Origin: Lineus longissimus | Taxonomy: Eukaryota; Nemertea; Pilidiophora; Heteronemertea; Lineidae | DNA: 64,000 nt | Direction: 5' to 3' | NCBI RefSeq assembly: GCF_910592395.1 | Contig: NC_088309.1 | Span: 27,344,599-27,408,598 of the forward strand | Part shown: positions 39,671 through 51,300 of the stretch, one piece after another | How positions within the stretch are numbered: the first letter of the stretch is position 1 | Layout: each line of letters begins with the position of its first letter | Made by a program: the position numbers and the translations under genes | The notes under the pieces: model-generated | Told to the model about the DNA's origin: nothing | Database searches by the model: none | Seen by the model: only the letters and a program-made list of their open reading frames with translations

Positions 39671-42600
39671 CTGAAACAAGATATGGAAAATCATGAGTTG
39701 GTGAATGGAGAAGTAAATATAATGATAAATATTAGACATGACATATCATGGAATGGCGATAAACAGGTGCAACATCTTAAGTTGTCGTGGAAAGTTATCA
39801 AAGAGCGTTGTAAGTTCATTAAAATCTGTTAAGGTTTGTGTCTATGAAGTTCACACAGTTGTAGTTGTGGCAGTTAAAAGTTTCTCTCAGTTTAGACTGT
39901 GCCTCTTTGAATTTGTTTCAAAGCTGCAACTTAACATCGACTCAGGGAGAGTTAGGCAATGTTAGTCGCAATCAAAATGAAGAAATGATGTCAACTAGTG
40001 TAATTCATACTACTTAATGACGAAGTAAAACAAAATTAAATTAATCTATGAACAGAATTGGCTAGCTAAACAGGAAACAATCTAGCTTATCATGACTATC
40101 GTGGCAATCTAAATTGAGTGGCAGCATTTGATGAAATAAAGCATTAACGAAATAACTCATCCCCACTGAGCCGAAAATGTGACAGACACCACCATTTCGG
40201 ATTCCCAACACCAGGTTTGAAATGAGAGGCAAACTTGGCAGAGATGTGTACTCATAGGGTATATGAGAACCAGATTGAGAAGAGAGAGAGAGGGTGGTGG
40301 GGGAGAACAGGCCATTACCTTTCTGTTCAGCTTGATATGAGCGTAGCCTGTCCACATTAAGTGGATCATTCAACCATTTGAACATCTTGATAAAAGGCTC
40401 CCGGCCTTTCAGACTCAACATTTGCCAAGGTTTAGGTTTTGACAGCAATTCACTAACGGATCCCTGCGACAAACCCAAGATGGCTTCACCAAATAACCTC
40501 TGTCCGAGATTATTGGCCTGAAGGACTTCTTTCACTTGGCTCGTAATGGCAAGAGTGTCTAATTCGTTGGTGAGAGCATTCAGCTCGTACATGGTTGGAT
40601 GATAAGGTGGGCATAGTAGTGGAGGTGGACACGCTACTGGACATGGTGGTGTGCTCGCTGCTGAGTACTTGGCTACTGGAACTTCAGAATTTTCCTGAGG
40701 GTGACTAACGACCGGTACTCGTTGATGGTTAGCCTGGTGGTCGTGACTAGTGACCGGTATTCTTTGATGATTAGCCTGGTGGTCGTGACTAGCGACCGGT
40801 ACTCGTTGATGATTAGCCTGGTGGTTATGACTAACGACCGGTACTCGATGGTGGTTAGCCTGGTGGTCGTGACTAACAACCGGCACTCGATGGTGGTTAG
40901 CCTGGTGGTTAGGTGGGAATTTATCAGCAGGTGAAGAAGTTCGAGAGCGGGATTTTTTCTTGACGTTACGTACAGGCGTCGGTAGAGGCGGAGGAGGCGG
41001 AGGTTGTGGAGGAGGTACATCCTCTACTTTAACCGCAGCCTTCGCTGCTGTAAATACAGAGAACCAAGAATCAGAGAGCTGCCTCGCTGAGCTCCTTGTT
41101 TCCCCAGGAAAATTCTGAACAGGTGACACGACCCTCGTTTCTTTCATTCAGCTAGACATTCCATTTCTTCAGCATTTCTGATTTCACTTGGTTTTTGTTA
41201 TTCAAAATTAAGAAGGTGCAGTGAAAACGAAAGTGTAACTCTTTGAGGATTTAGGATTCTCTTTTGTGGTCCATATGTTCACTGGGCTCATTGAAACTAC
41301 TTCCATGTAGTGCTTGCCATCAAATATGATCCTGGACACATCTCATGGACTCCAATGCCTACTCTAGGTGCCATGTGAATGAGTGTCCGACAAGACTCTG
41401 ACCCAGAGTTCTTTCAGAATCTTATTTTGTTCTTGTCAAAACAAGAGCTTTTTTTGGAAAGTGCCACATAACAGTCTATGGATGTACTATTGAACAACAG
41501 TTAGTGGCTAAAACTACCCAACAACAAAATGTGCAAATCCTCAAAGAGTTGACTACCTAAGATTGAACTCTACTGCACTAAGAAACTAACAATGAAACTG
41601 AAAGTGAGTGTGGCACCACACTGTTCAAAACTCCTGTGGGAAACTAAAGAACGGAAAGAAAACACTCTAAAGTGAAAAGGAACAGAGAAAATATGTGAAA
41701 CTAGATTAGAACCGATACCAATCGACTGCTAGATGATCAGAACCAGGTATGGTTGTGCCAGTGGCGTCAATACAGCCACTGGCTTCCGTTGAATTTGAAA
41801 GTCAACGAGAATGTCTTAGTTTTGACTCTACAGGATTCTTGCTTGTCCCAACAAATGCATTGCACACCAGAGACTGAGCCCAAAAAGTATGAAACCCATT
41901 TCTGATCTATACTGGGTGACTGAATGCTTTGATCATCACACCAAGCCCTAGCAATGTTGATTATTCATGTTCTTTATCGGCAAGTCTGACCCGGTGATCA
42001 TCTAGCAGTTGAATTTCTATGATACAACAGAATAAACTTGAAAGCTTAGAAGCCTTTGCAATGAGTTTAACTAGGCTAGTATTTCATGATTCAGATGATT
42101 TCAGGCCGGCACGAGATCAGGTCGTTCAAAACATGTATTTCACAAACTGGAATAGTCACTGACAGGAGCTCATGTAGCTATCTCCAGGAAAATTTATCAA
42201 GAAGCCAGACAGTGACACGCTCCAGTATCAAGCTTCCACATCTATTACAGCCGAAATTATTGAATCATGATATGCATTTTGGCTTAAGGAATGCAATGGA
42301 AAAGCAGTTGTTGGAGGGCTTGATACGCTTCATGGTTTTTACTTCTGAACAAGTTTTTTTTTTCAGGAAAAAGTGCTCTAATAACAAACTTCCTTGGGGT
42401 ATTTCTACCTTTCAGTGTCAATTCATCAAAAAACGTTTGTGATGGAAGACTGTTTAGGAGGTATATTTTGAGGAGACTGACTATTTCTTCATGTCTAAAT
42501 CTTACTTCAGTTGTTCTATGAAAGAACTCTGCCAGAACAAAAGCCCAAGAGTGAAATCTGAGGTTCAATTCGAGTCACAAGAAAGGAATGACATCCTTAG

Positions 42601-45600
42601 ATGTTTTGCAGTTGCTAATAAAGGCAAAGATCATTTTTCCCATAGCTACACCTTTGCTCGTGTTCACTGAGTGGAAAGAACTAACAAGTTTGATTTAGAG
42701 ATATACCTCCCTGTCTTGGAACGATTGAACCTCAAATACTAGTGAAGTGAAAATAAATCAAAAGAAGTGAAAATCAAAAAATTGTCAAATGGAAAACTGT
42801 AAAATGCCCGCATACATACCTGCTACATGATTTGCCAAGTACATGGCGTTACTCCTCATGAGCTTGTCAGGGGCAATCCTATACTGGCTTGCAACGAGCT
42901 TCGGGATTGCCTCAGCATCCTCCAGGAAGATCTGCATTCGTATGAATGGCTCACGACCTTTCTGCGTCAACATGTGCCATGGTTTAGGCCGGGCGAGAAG
43001 GTCGCTCACACTCCCCTGTGACAAGCCCAGGACATGTTCACCAAACAATCTCTGACTGATAGAGTATTGACTGAGAGTTTCTTTCACACGCTTGACCAAG
43101 TCATCCGTATTGATCGTCGAGTAACAATCGAACTGTTCTTGAGTGATAGGTGGCAGCACAGCTTTGAGAGGTTTCTGAGGGGGAAACGGCATCTGAGACT
43201 TGGACACCAAAGAGTTAGCGATCGTCTGCATGTGTTGCAGCGGTGACATTGAGTTGCTTGGATATGACGCATCCAATGGCATGCCTTCAGATTTCGGCCG
43301 CACCAAGCAGAAAGCACTCCCAGCATGCCTGGCAGCGTCCTGCGTACTATCGCTACAATTGGATTGAGTATCTGATTGGTTTTGTGGGCTCTTTAGATGT
43401 GAGCTGTGATCGGAGAGATCAAGGGGTTCATTTTTGATGTGAAAGTCATAATGATTGTTATTAAGATGCGGTTTGATATCTTGGTGCATTGGATGATGAG
43501 GATGATGATGCTGAGCCATGTGGTGGTTCTGTTTCTCCCGCTCCCTCTCATGATGTGCCTGCACCTGCTCTTCATGCTGGGCATTCTGCGCCAGACGTGC
43601 CAACTCCTGCTGGTACATACGACACTCGGCCATATTGCCCATACTCTGAGCAGCCTGCGCCAACTTCTCCAACTCCTTCTGATAAATTCTTCTCACAATC
43701 TCCTCTGACATACCCGCATCATCTTGATGGCGCTGTTCCTCTGACGTGCGACTCCTCTCCCGTCGTTCCTTCTTATGGCCACGATTCTCCTTATCCTTCT
43801 CCCTCGGCCGCTCCTTCTGTCGTTCCTGTGGCATGTCTGCCACCATATGATACGGAGAAGCACCATTAAAGCTTGAGTTATGAGCCATCTTGGCCAGTTC
43901 TTGTTGATAGATACTGTTCACCATATGAGTAGCCATGTGAACCTGAAGAATGAAGACAATGAAACCGTGAATCAACAGTTCATTTTATATCCAAATATTT
44001 TTTTCACTTTTCTTTTTTTCTGCTCAAAATGAACCAACATCATCAGTCCCAAAACTTTTTGACTCTGAAAATTTTTCAAAATTTTGAACTGATGAAAAAG
44101 TTCAACAATTTTGGCGGGAAAACTTAATTATGCATTTTGTCCCCGGATTTTCAACTTCACCCCGGTAACACGACCATTCAACCTCTGTCCCATGAGTAGT
44201 CGTATTTCCACTGTAGTTATAACTTACATCATGCATGTATACCTTTTCCTGTGCTTGTTTGGCCTGCATAGCTGTCTGGGCGTCACTCAAGATTTGAGCA
44301 ATTCTTTCCTCAGTTTGTGAGTCCTCGTGCTTATATGGCGATGTTATAGGTGTTGAACCTGAGGAGAAAGGGACTGGATATTAAATACATGTACTATGAA
44401 GTAATATCCTCACGTGGTAAAGAGAAGATCTTAAATTAGTACACTTCACAACCTACTATCACAAGGACTGACAATGCTTCGTAACATCAAAGTTCAAGAA
44501 GGTATGCACATCATTGTCTGTAGGCACTGTAAACATGATGATGATGAGCTACTTTAGACTGTCTTATTCTGAGATGATTGCTGATTCAGCAGTTAGTCTG
44601 CAGCTTTTGATTCAAGCTTTATTTGTCAGGTTTGAGTTAAAGAAGATGAAACAATCATTCTGCAAGTACCTTTTCTTGGTGATATGGCTTTCAAGGCCAT
44701 CACATTCCTCCCATCCAGAGACCAAGCAAACATTTTCCGATACGACTCACGTCCTTTCTCCGTCAACTTGTCCCAGTGTTTGGGTTTCGACAACAGTTCA
44801 CTGACCGTCCCTTGAGACAAACTTAGCACATGTTTAGCAAACAGCCGCTGCCCTATATTATGCGTTGATAATATCTCCCGGATCTTTTGTGACACATCAG
44901 CCGTGTTTAACGCAGGTGAATTGTTACTCTCTTTCTGAGCAATAGTTTGTAGTTTTTGTAAGGCGACGCCATCTATTTGTTCGGATAGCACACTATTTTC
45001 TCCGTTAAGACTGGAGGAGTCCATTGACGAGTCCATGGACTTCTCCAGCTTGACACCACGTGGCAGCACAGGTGGTGTCGATGGTTCTGATCCTGAGTTC
45101 GACATCTGATACGCTGCGAGATTCTGTCCTTGATACATGTTCGCGAATGCCTCCAAGTCCTCTGGAGGTGGGTACTCACGAGAGGCTGCAAGTGAAGGAA
45201 ATAGTCATCAACTACAAATTCATCTCAATCAATCACTTTCAGATTTGACTTCCCTCTGCCTAATCAGCAAAATAATATTTGCTGCACAATAACTGAACTT
45301 TTAACTGCAGTATTAAAACATGATGTCCACTGGAGTGACACAATTTGAACATCTTTCAGACTGGCTTTAGATGCTACTCACTCATTATTGCAAGACTAAA
45401 CACAACTATCAAAGCATCAATGCCAATTAAGTTGCCTGAGTCTTCACTTTTTACCATTTTCCATACAATCCAGACTGTTTCAAGACAGTTTAATTTCCGA
45501 AAGAAATACAGAGCAAAATCTGTCGCACTCACCTTTGCGCGAGGCCATAGCCTTGAGAGCTAAAACATTCCTCTCATCCAGGCACCAGAGGTACATCTTA

Positions 45601-46159
45601 CGATACCAATCACGTCCTTTCTCACTCAACTGATCCCAAGATTTGGGCTTTGACAACAAGTCACTCAAAGTCCCTTGTGATAGTCCTAGTACATGATTAG
45701 CAAAATGCTTCTGACCAATATTATGCGCACTCATAACCTCCCGGATTTGCTGAGAGACCTCAGCAGTGTTGATCTCAAATGACGGCGAATCATCGAGAAC
45801 ATTTTTCTCCGGTTCATTATCCACCTCGACCTCTTCAGGCACTGTGTCAACGTCTTTATCTACCTCTCTATGAATCTCAGTCATGTCAGCACCATTGTCA
45901 GACGCAGAGTCAACGTCACCATTCATTTCAACCGAATCCACAGAATCCAATGCTGGTTCGTCGACTTTCATCTCATCCTTGATTACAGTATTTTCACCAG
46001 CGGTCGAACTGTTTGACTCGGGTTGTGGTGACGACGACGACTCCTGATACGTCGCAGCTATTTCCTCGCCCAAAAAGCTTGCAAATTTGTCCGTGTTACT
46101 TAAATCTGTGGGGCTCTCGCTTTTCACCTCAGTGCCATTCACATCATTGCCACTAGTCC
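38730..46159 (-). CDS. CUX1: CUX homeobox protein: CUX-specific exons (four CUT domains plus homeodomain)
   Basis: CUX proteins are nuclear DNA-binding factors built from CUT repeats and a homeodomain. Six exons form the CUX branch: 45533-46159, 44670-45185, 44243-44358, 42820-43942, 40319-41047 and 38730-39670 (stop at 38730-38732). All joints are GT-AG and frame-consistent; the first begins GG to complete the G left by the shared exon ending at 48364. Together with shared exons from 60361 they encode 1,533 aa, so the full protein would be near 1,770 aa. Four CUT domains are present instead of the three usual in CUX: two CR1-like, then CR2 and CR3. The exon at 44243 ([18 protein letters not shown]) matches the DEAIKSILEQAKREL-type spacer helix of human CUX1. 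Nested antisense frames are ignored. Confidence 0.94.
40319..41047 (-). other. CUX exon with 14-aa repeats and CUT domain 3
   Basis: 729-nt exon. A proline run ([12 protein letters not shown]) precedes a basic KKKSRSR stretch. Five tandem copies of a 14-residue unit of type [14 protein letters not shown] (42-bp DNA period, about 40,700-40,920) follow. The CUT domain comes last: [55 protein letters not shown], matching CR3. Confidence 0.92.
41048..42819 (-). other. CUX intron between CUT2 and CUT3 exons
   Basis: 1.8 kb with no coding exon or repeat that I recognise. Confidence 0.6.
42820..43942 (-). other. CUX exon with CUT domain 2 and YQxELxxLA repeats
   Basis: 1,123-nt exon. It opens with three short helices of the form [20 protein letters not shown] and [10 protein letters not shown], separated by charged and His-rich low-complexity sequence. 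Next comes KNEPLDLS, a CtBP-type PLDLS motif preceded by a possible sumoylation lysine. The CUT domain follows: [55 protein letters not shown], as in CR2 of human CUX1. Confidence 0.92.
44016..44098. repeat. Intronic repeat, copy 1
   Basis: About 83 bp from TTTTCTGCTCAAAATGAACC to GAACTGATGAAA, near-identical to 50254-50338 in another CUX intron. An accompanying block CCAAATATTTTTTTCACTTTT lies just before it (43991-44011). Confidence 0.85.
44670..45185 (-). other. CUX exon with CUT domain 1b (duplicated CUT 1)
   Basis: Phase 1-1 exon of 516 nt. A Ser-rich lead is followed by [40 protein letters not shown] and [11 protein letters not shown]. It is clearly closer to domain 1a than to the other two CUT domains, and both exons have the same phases and lengths divisible by three. 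Confidence 0.92.
45533..46159 (-). other. CUX exon with CUT domain 1a
   Basis: Phase 1-1 exon of 627 nt. An acidic, Ser/Glu/Asp-rich lead contains [10 protein letters not shown] (a SUMO-like VKSE). The CUT domain runs from about [20 protein letters not shown] through [20 protein letters not shown] to [11 protein letters not shown]. The HNIGQ and D-x-x-N-V-L-A-L-K words are those of CUT repeat 1. Confidence 0.92.
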
Positions 46160-48363
46160 CTGCAAGAAAGGTGTGACATGCCATAAGATGGAGCTTTCTC
46201 AACATCCATGCACTCGGCTTATTTCCACAAAAATAAACAAAGAAGCGGAAAATAAAGCTTCCTCATCGATGCTGAAATGATGAGCTGGCGAACCTGATCA
46301 TATTCAGATCCAAGAATGAAAAAATTTACAAAACCACAGAGTTTTGACACAACAACAAAAAGTAGAAAAAGAGTCATAGGCATATACACCTTTCTTGCGT
46401 ATGGACGGAAGTGGCTGGAGGAATGACGGCGTCTGAAGCTGAGAACACCTACGTCTAACAATAAGACAGGGCAACAAGGTGCTAGGGGTGAGCTACATCC
46501 TACAGTTCAGTGAAGACTACGTCAGGCATGACCTGTAGAGACCCAAAGGACCTGCATCCACTCAATCATAAATACATTTTTCAAACAAATAACTGTCATT
46601 TTGTTAGGACATGTATTTTGTAGCGATTTTTAACTGTGTTTATATGAAACAGTATGTTTTTGTTTGTTACTATTATGAGGAAAAACAGAGAAGATACACA
46701 AAGGAAGCAATCTTCTTATTTGTCAGGAAAAGAATAGGAGTATCTCAACTCAGGTTACAGGCGGTCAAAAGAATTTGGGAAATATTGTCAAGTACAATGA
46801 TCTGTTTCAGGGCGCTATCTTAGAAATCAAGACATGCTGTACTTTTATTTCAAAGAATACTTGTCAAACGAGATTAGGGAGGCAGTCTGATAGAAGGGAT
46901 TTTCATTCAAACAATCATTCGTGAGGCTATCAATGTTTACAACCCAATGTGACAGCACAAACCCCCATCCATGCTTAGAGTAGACCAATCTGAAATGCAA
47001 CTGCAACAAACGGTATTGTTTATATGTCAAGAGCAAACCATCCAAACCACAGCAAGGGGTGTATGTGCACATGACGAAGTGAAAGCCACAAGGTCTGATC
47101 AATCAGATATCCAAGTTGAATTTGTAGTAAACAGGGTGTCACAAAATGCACAACAATATTTCACCAGCTGGCAGAAGATAGATGATGAAGCGACAGCAGG
47201 GGCTCTACTGTGACCATCATGATTGGAGGATATTCCAAGTCACGTGTTGATCTCCTCAATCTAACTCACAGACCAAAGCCTAACAAATGAAAGACTGTAT
47301 TGTACATTTCTAAACGACCCAGCACATCGAATGAGGACAAGTTGGGAACCACATCTAAGACAATATATTCAACTATTTCAGCAATAAGGCAACTGTTTCG
47401 GATTGAAAATCTGTCACTATCAAGATCTTCACAAAGTTGACAATGCTTTTTTCCAGTTGCCAAATTCCTTCGGAGTGAATATTTTAAGTCAAAGTTAGAC
47501 TATAATAAGATTAGGTAAAGGTAAAAGACAGTATTTAAACATTTGGTCAGAGAATATCTGCACCATTTACTTTCAATGCAGATATTTTCTGAGCGTACAC
47601 GTCATAAAACTAAACAGTGCAACATCAGCAAACATCTTTTGCTATTTTCCATCTCATGATATCAAATTACCCTCAGGTAGACAGGTCAGAGGTAGCTTCA
47701 ACTCAGTTGTTAATTCTCGAAAAATCTTCCCCAAGTCCTCCTGAGGTGCCAGTTGAACGTGTAAAATGAGCTCAGGAGAATAGTTTGCAATCTCTATTAA
47801 GATTAACAGGATCAACTACAGTTGATAGGGTCAATAAAGAAAGCATGTTTAGTCAAATGTCCTGCCTGAGGACGTGACATTTTCTTCCTATCATGACATG
47901 TTACCACTCAAAAGATGTAATCTGTGATGTTGCACAAACTGATCAGTTTTAAATACCGCCAGCACCCACTTTGTTCGCAGCCTCATAAATTGGGAATTTT
48001 GCAACATAAATTTCCTTGCCACTAACTTACAGGTTATGTCAACAGAAATGAAAGTGGGATGGCGTAGTGTTTAGAGCACCAGACCTCTGCCGAGAGGTCG
48101 AGGGTCCAAAACCTTCGTGCATCAGTTTGTTCTTTCTATATTCAAAAGTGACAACCTTACTCCATAACATCTTGTAGAGTACTCTAACATGCATCAACTG
48201 CTATCATCAGAATTGGAAAAGTACTTCATAAATGCTAACTTTCAAAGCTGACAGGTGGTTATAATCCAAATACACACAAGAACTGGGTGAATCGGGCATG
48301 CAAACAAAGTGGAGGCCAAAGTATATGAAATCATCTAGAATTGAGAACCACCCGTACACTTAC
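46160..48363 (-). other. Intron at the CUX/CASP splice choice
   Basis: 2.2-kb intron between the last shared exon and the first CUX-specific exon. It holds a tRNA-derived SINE-like piece near 48,054-48,120. An open stretch at about 46,395-46,450 has splice-like ends but its phase would break the frame, so no exon is called. Confidence 0.6.
48054..48120 (+). repeat. tRNA-derived SINE-like fragment
   Basis: The sequence GATGGCGTAGTGTTTAGAGC resembles a tRNA A box (TGGC..AGTGG), and GGTCGAGGGTCC at about 48096-48107 resembles a B box (GGTTCGANTCC), spaced about 35 bases apart as in tRNA-derived SINE heads. It does not fold into a proper tRNA and lies in a CUX intron. Confidence 0.5.
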
Positions 48364-51300
48364 CTGATATCTCATTGTTGGCAACCTTGACTTGTGTGTT
48401 CTCACTCTGAAGGGCCCTGTTCTTCTCCATCAGTAACATCTCCAGACTCTTGCCCTTGGTAGACTCAATCGACTCGTCGGAGGAATTTGAGAACTCGATT
48501 GACTTGAGGATCCTGAAATTGAACAAACAAAATGTTAACACAAAATATTGATCCCCCATTTCTGATCTTGTTGCGGGACAGAGCAAAATGGGAGTTGATA
48601 GGTAGATGATAGGTTCCCCACTGGCTCAAATTAGGTGTGTCACTCTTCTGGGACTAACCCAAGCAGCTCTTGTCATTGGCTTGAATGAGTGAACACTGTA
48701 AAGCATGTTGATATTTGTAGATACCAGTGTCATAGGATCCATCCAACATAGATAGGTATGTGGCCAGTTTCACTCACTCTAATTCCCTCCTCATTTCTTC
48801 ATAGTCTTCCTGGGTCTCGAGCTTCTCCTCCAGCAGCTTGAATGCTTGGTTTTTGGCAGCGAGCTCCTCTTCCAGCTTGTTTATCTGAAAAGTAACATAT
48901 ATAGATCATGAATTGTTTTACATAGATAACTACCAATCTATGGTTTTTCTAAAAATTCTTGAAGAATTCAATCCCAGATCGCAGGTAAATTCATAATATA
49001 CACTACACTTTTGAACAACAATTTGCCAAACATGCAACATCATCGAAATCTGAGGATGGTTTATCCAAATTCCATTGGATCATTTGCCATAACTGAAACT
49101 TCTGATACGCCCAGTTTGACTTTTGAACAAAACACTGACACTTTCCTTCAAAAAGTCTGGCTGATTAGAACGTGGTCTTGTAACACGTCACTGCAACTGC
49201 CGTCAGGCAACAAACCCGGATAGAAGTTTTCAGCCATGTCAGATGGATATCCAAACGTGGCCAACAGCCCACAAATTAGGAAGGAAGCTCCAATCATTAC
49301 ATCGCAATATGTCACATCTGATGAAAGCCCCTAATAAGAAACTCCTAAATACCCCTTCAAGACTAACGACATATATTTACGGAGACAGATTATTTTTCCA
49401 CAAAGACCCCGTGAGCAAGTGACGAATCAGCCCAAAGGGACAGAAAGAAGTCAATATTTGAGAAGAAAGAGACTCGTGCTCAAGATCAGGAGGAGGTTTT
49501 TTCTGCCTTGGAAAGTTCCCACGAGCAAGTGGCAGCATCTTAGGAAGTTATGCTGCAAGGTTTGTATTGTAGGTTGGAATTCCCCGACATTGATATGCAG
49601 AAGTCTAGTCTATGCAGGATGATGATACAGGTAGCAGTACAATCATGGTGAGAAAGATGAATTTTCGACCCAACCATAAATTTCTCATGTCGAGAACTAT
49701 ATTCACCAGAGAATTCCAGGGTTAAGAATTTTTATTGGCGGCTGCAGAAAACACCTCCAGTCACTTTCAGATTTACTTTTGGAGAATAGTGCATATTGCT
49801 GCAGTTCTTAGTTTATGTCAAACATCTGACGTTGGGAGGGTATGTTTTTAGTAATCTATTTTCTAGTTCCAAGTAGGTCGTCGTCAGCCTCTGCACAGCA
49901 GACAGTGCCCCAATACAGACATATCATACACCACATCCTTCTTTTTTGAGACAGCCCATCAACCAGTATCACTAGACCAGCAAGTCCCTCTGCTCTCATA
50001 CCAATGTACACTTCATCCTCTCGAGTCACACACATACCTGACTACTGCTGACATCACGCAGCTTATTCACCGATGCCTGCAATCGTTGAACGTCCTCAAC
50101 CAACTGAGCAATCTGCAATGACATGTGATCAGATTATCAATCATTTCTAGATACAATGTATTTGCATAAAGAGGAAATCAATACATGAGAGAGTGATCTG
50201 TGTGTTGAAGATAATATGACACTCACAAGTTATAAGTGATCAGGACAGAGGGGTTTTTTCTGCTCAAAATGAACCAAAATCATCAGTCTCAAAACTTTTT
50301 TGACTCTGAAAATTTTTCAAAATTTTGAACTTATGAAAGCATTAGGCTTAGAAAATGTTTCTAAGTCCAAATATTTTTTTCACTTTTTTCATCATCAGTC
50401 CCTCACCTCTTTTTCCTTAGCTGCTAACTCCACCTCGAGACTGGATCGTTTGAGAATATCAATAGCCTGTTCCATATCTGGCGCTTGTTGCATCTGCTCG
50501 GCTTGGTGGAGATTTTGGGTCGCTGAGACGAGTTGATGCTTCAGCTGCTCAACTTCACGCTCCGCTGCTGCAGCGCGCTACAACGAGAAAGATTAAACAG
50601 CTTGAAAATATTTGTTATTGATGAACAATTATCTGCAAAATGACAAGGCTGCTGCTGGGAGCTTTCGGATTGTCTCAAACTCAAAACATTTGGTCATATT
50701 GTTGTTGATTGAAACAGATTGTAAAAAGAATTCTCGAACAGACAACCTGATAAATACAGGCTGGTTTTTGATAACTGCTGAAAGGTAGACACAAAAAATA
50801 GTATCTATTTTATGTAGCATATGCCTTTCCGCAAATCTTCATCAGACCAATCTCGCTAGATATGGACAAAACTAACCAATCCATGGTCACAAAACCTGAA
50901 GAAAGCAGTTGGCAACTGAACAAAAGTCCGCCTGATATTGCGATGAAAAGTATCAGATTTGAGAGAAAAATTCCAAAGCACTTTTTCTGTTATCTGTTAC
51001 TGAGGATCTTTTCACCCGGAGGCTCATAGGAAGATTTATTAGTTCTTCTCTCAAATAAAACGTTATTGTTGGCTACAGGTAGACAAAGGCAAACGCTTTG
51101 TTGAACGCTTTTTCTCCCAGAGCATCACTGTTTTCCAAGGCCTTGACATATTGGGATCTTGTTACCTCTCAATATCTCTCATTATCGCTATTGTTCAACC
51201 GACCATGATCTGTTGTGATGAACTGTGGCCAGGTTAAGTGCAGTAGCTTGAGGAAAGCCATAACAGTGAAGTATTTCTTACTGCAAGGTTCAATGACTTT

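Noticed and set aside
42086-42442. 118-codon plus-strand frame in a CUX intron
   Set aside because: Low-complexity intronic sequence with no homologue that I recognise.
43403-43869. Plus-strand frames of 100-126 codons opposite the CUX CUT2 exon
   Set aside because: Antisense shadows of a well supported exon; no splice or codon support.
46395-46450. An extra CUX exon reading RRRHSSSHFRPYARK
   Set aside because: Splice-like ends exist, but its exit phase is 0 while the next exon needs phase 1, so the frame would break.
48054-48120. A functional tRNA gene
   Set aside because: A and B boxes are present but the arms do not pair into a cloverleaf; better read as a SINE fragment.
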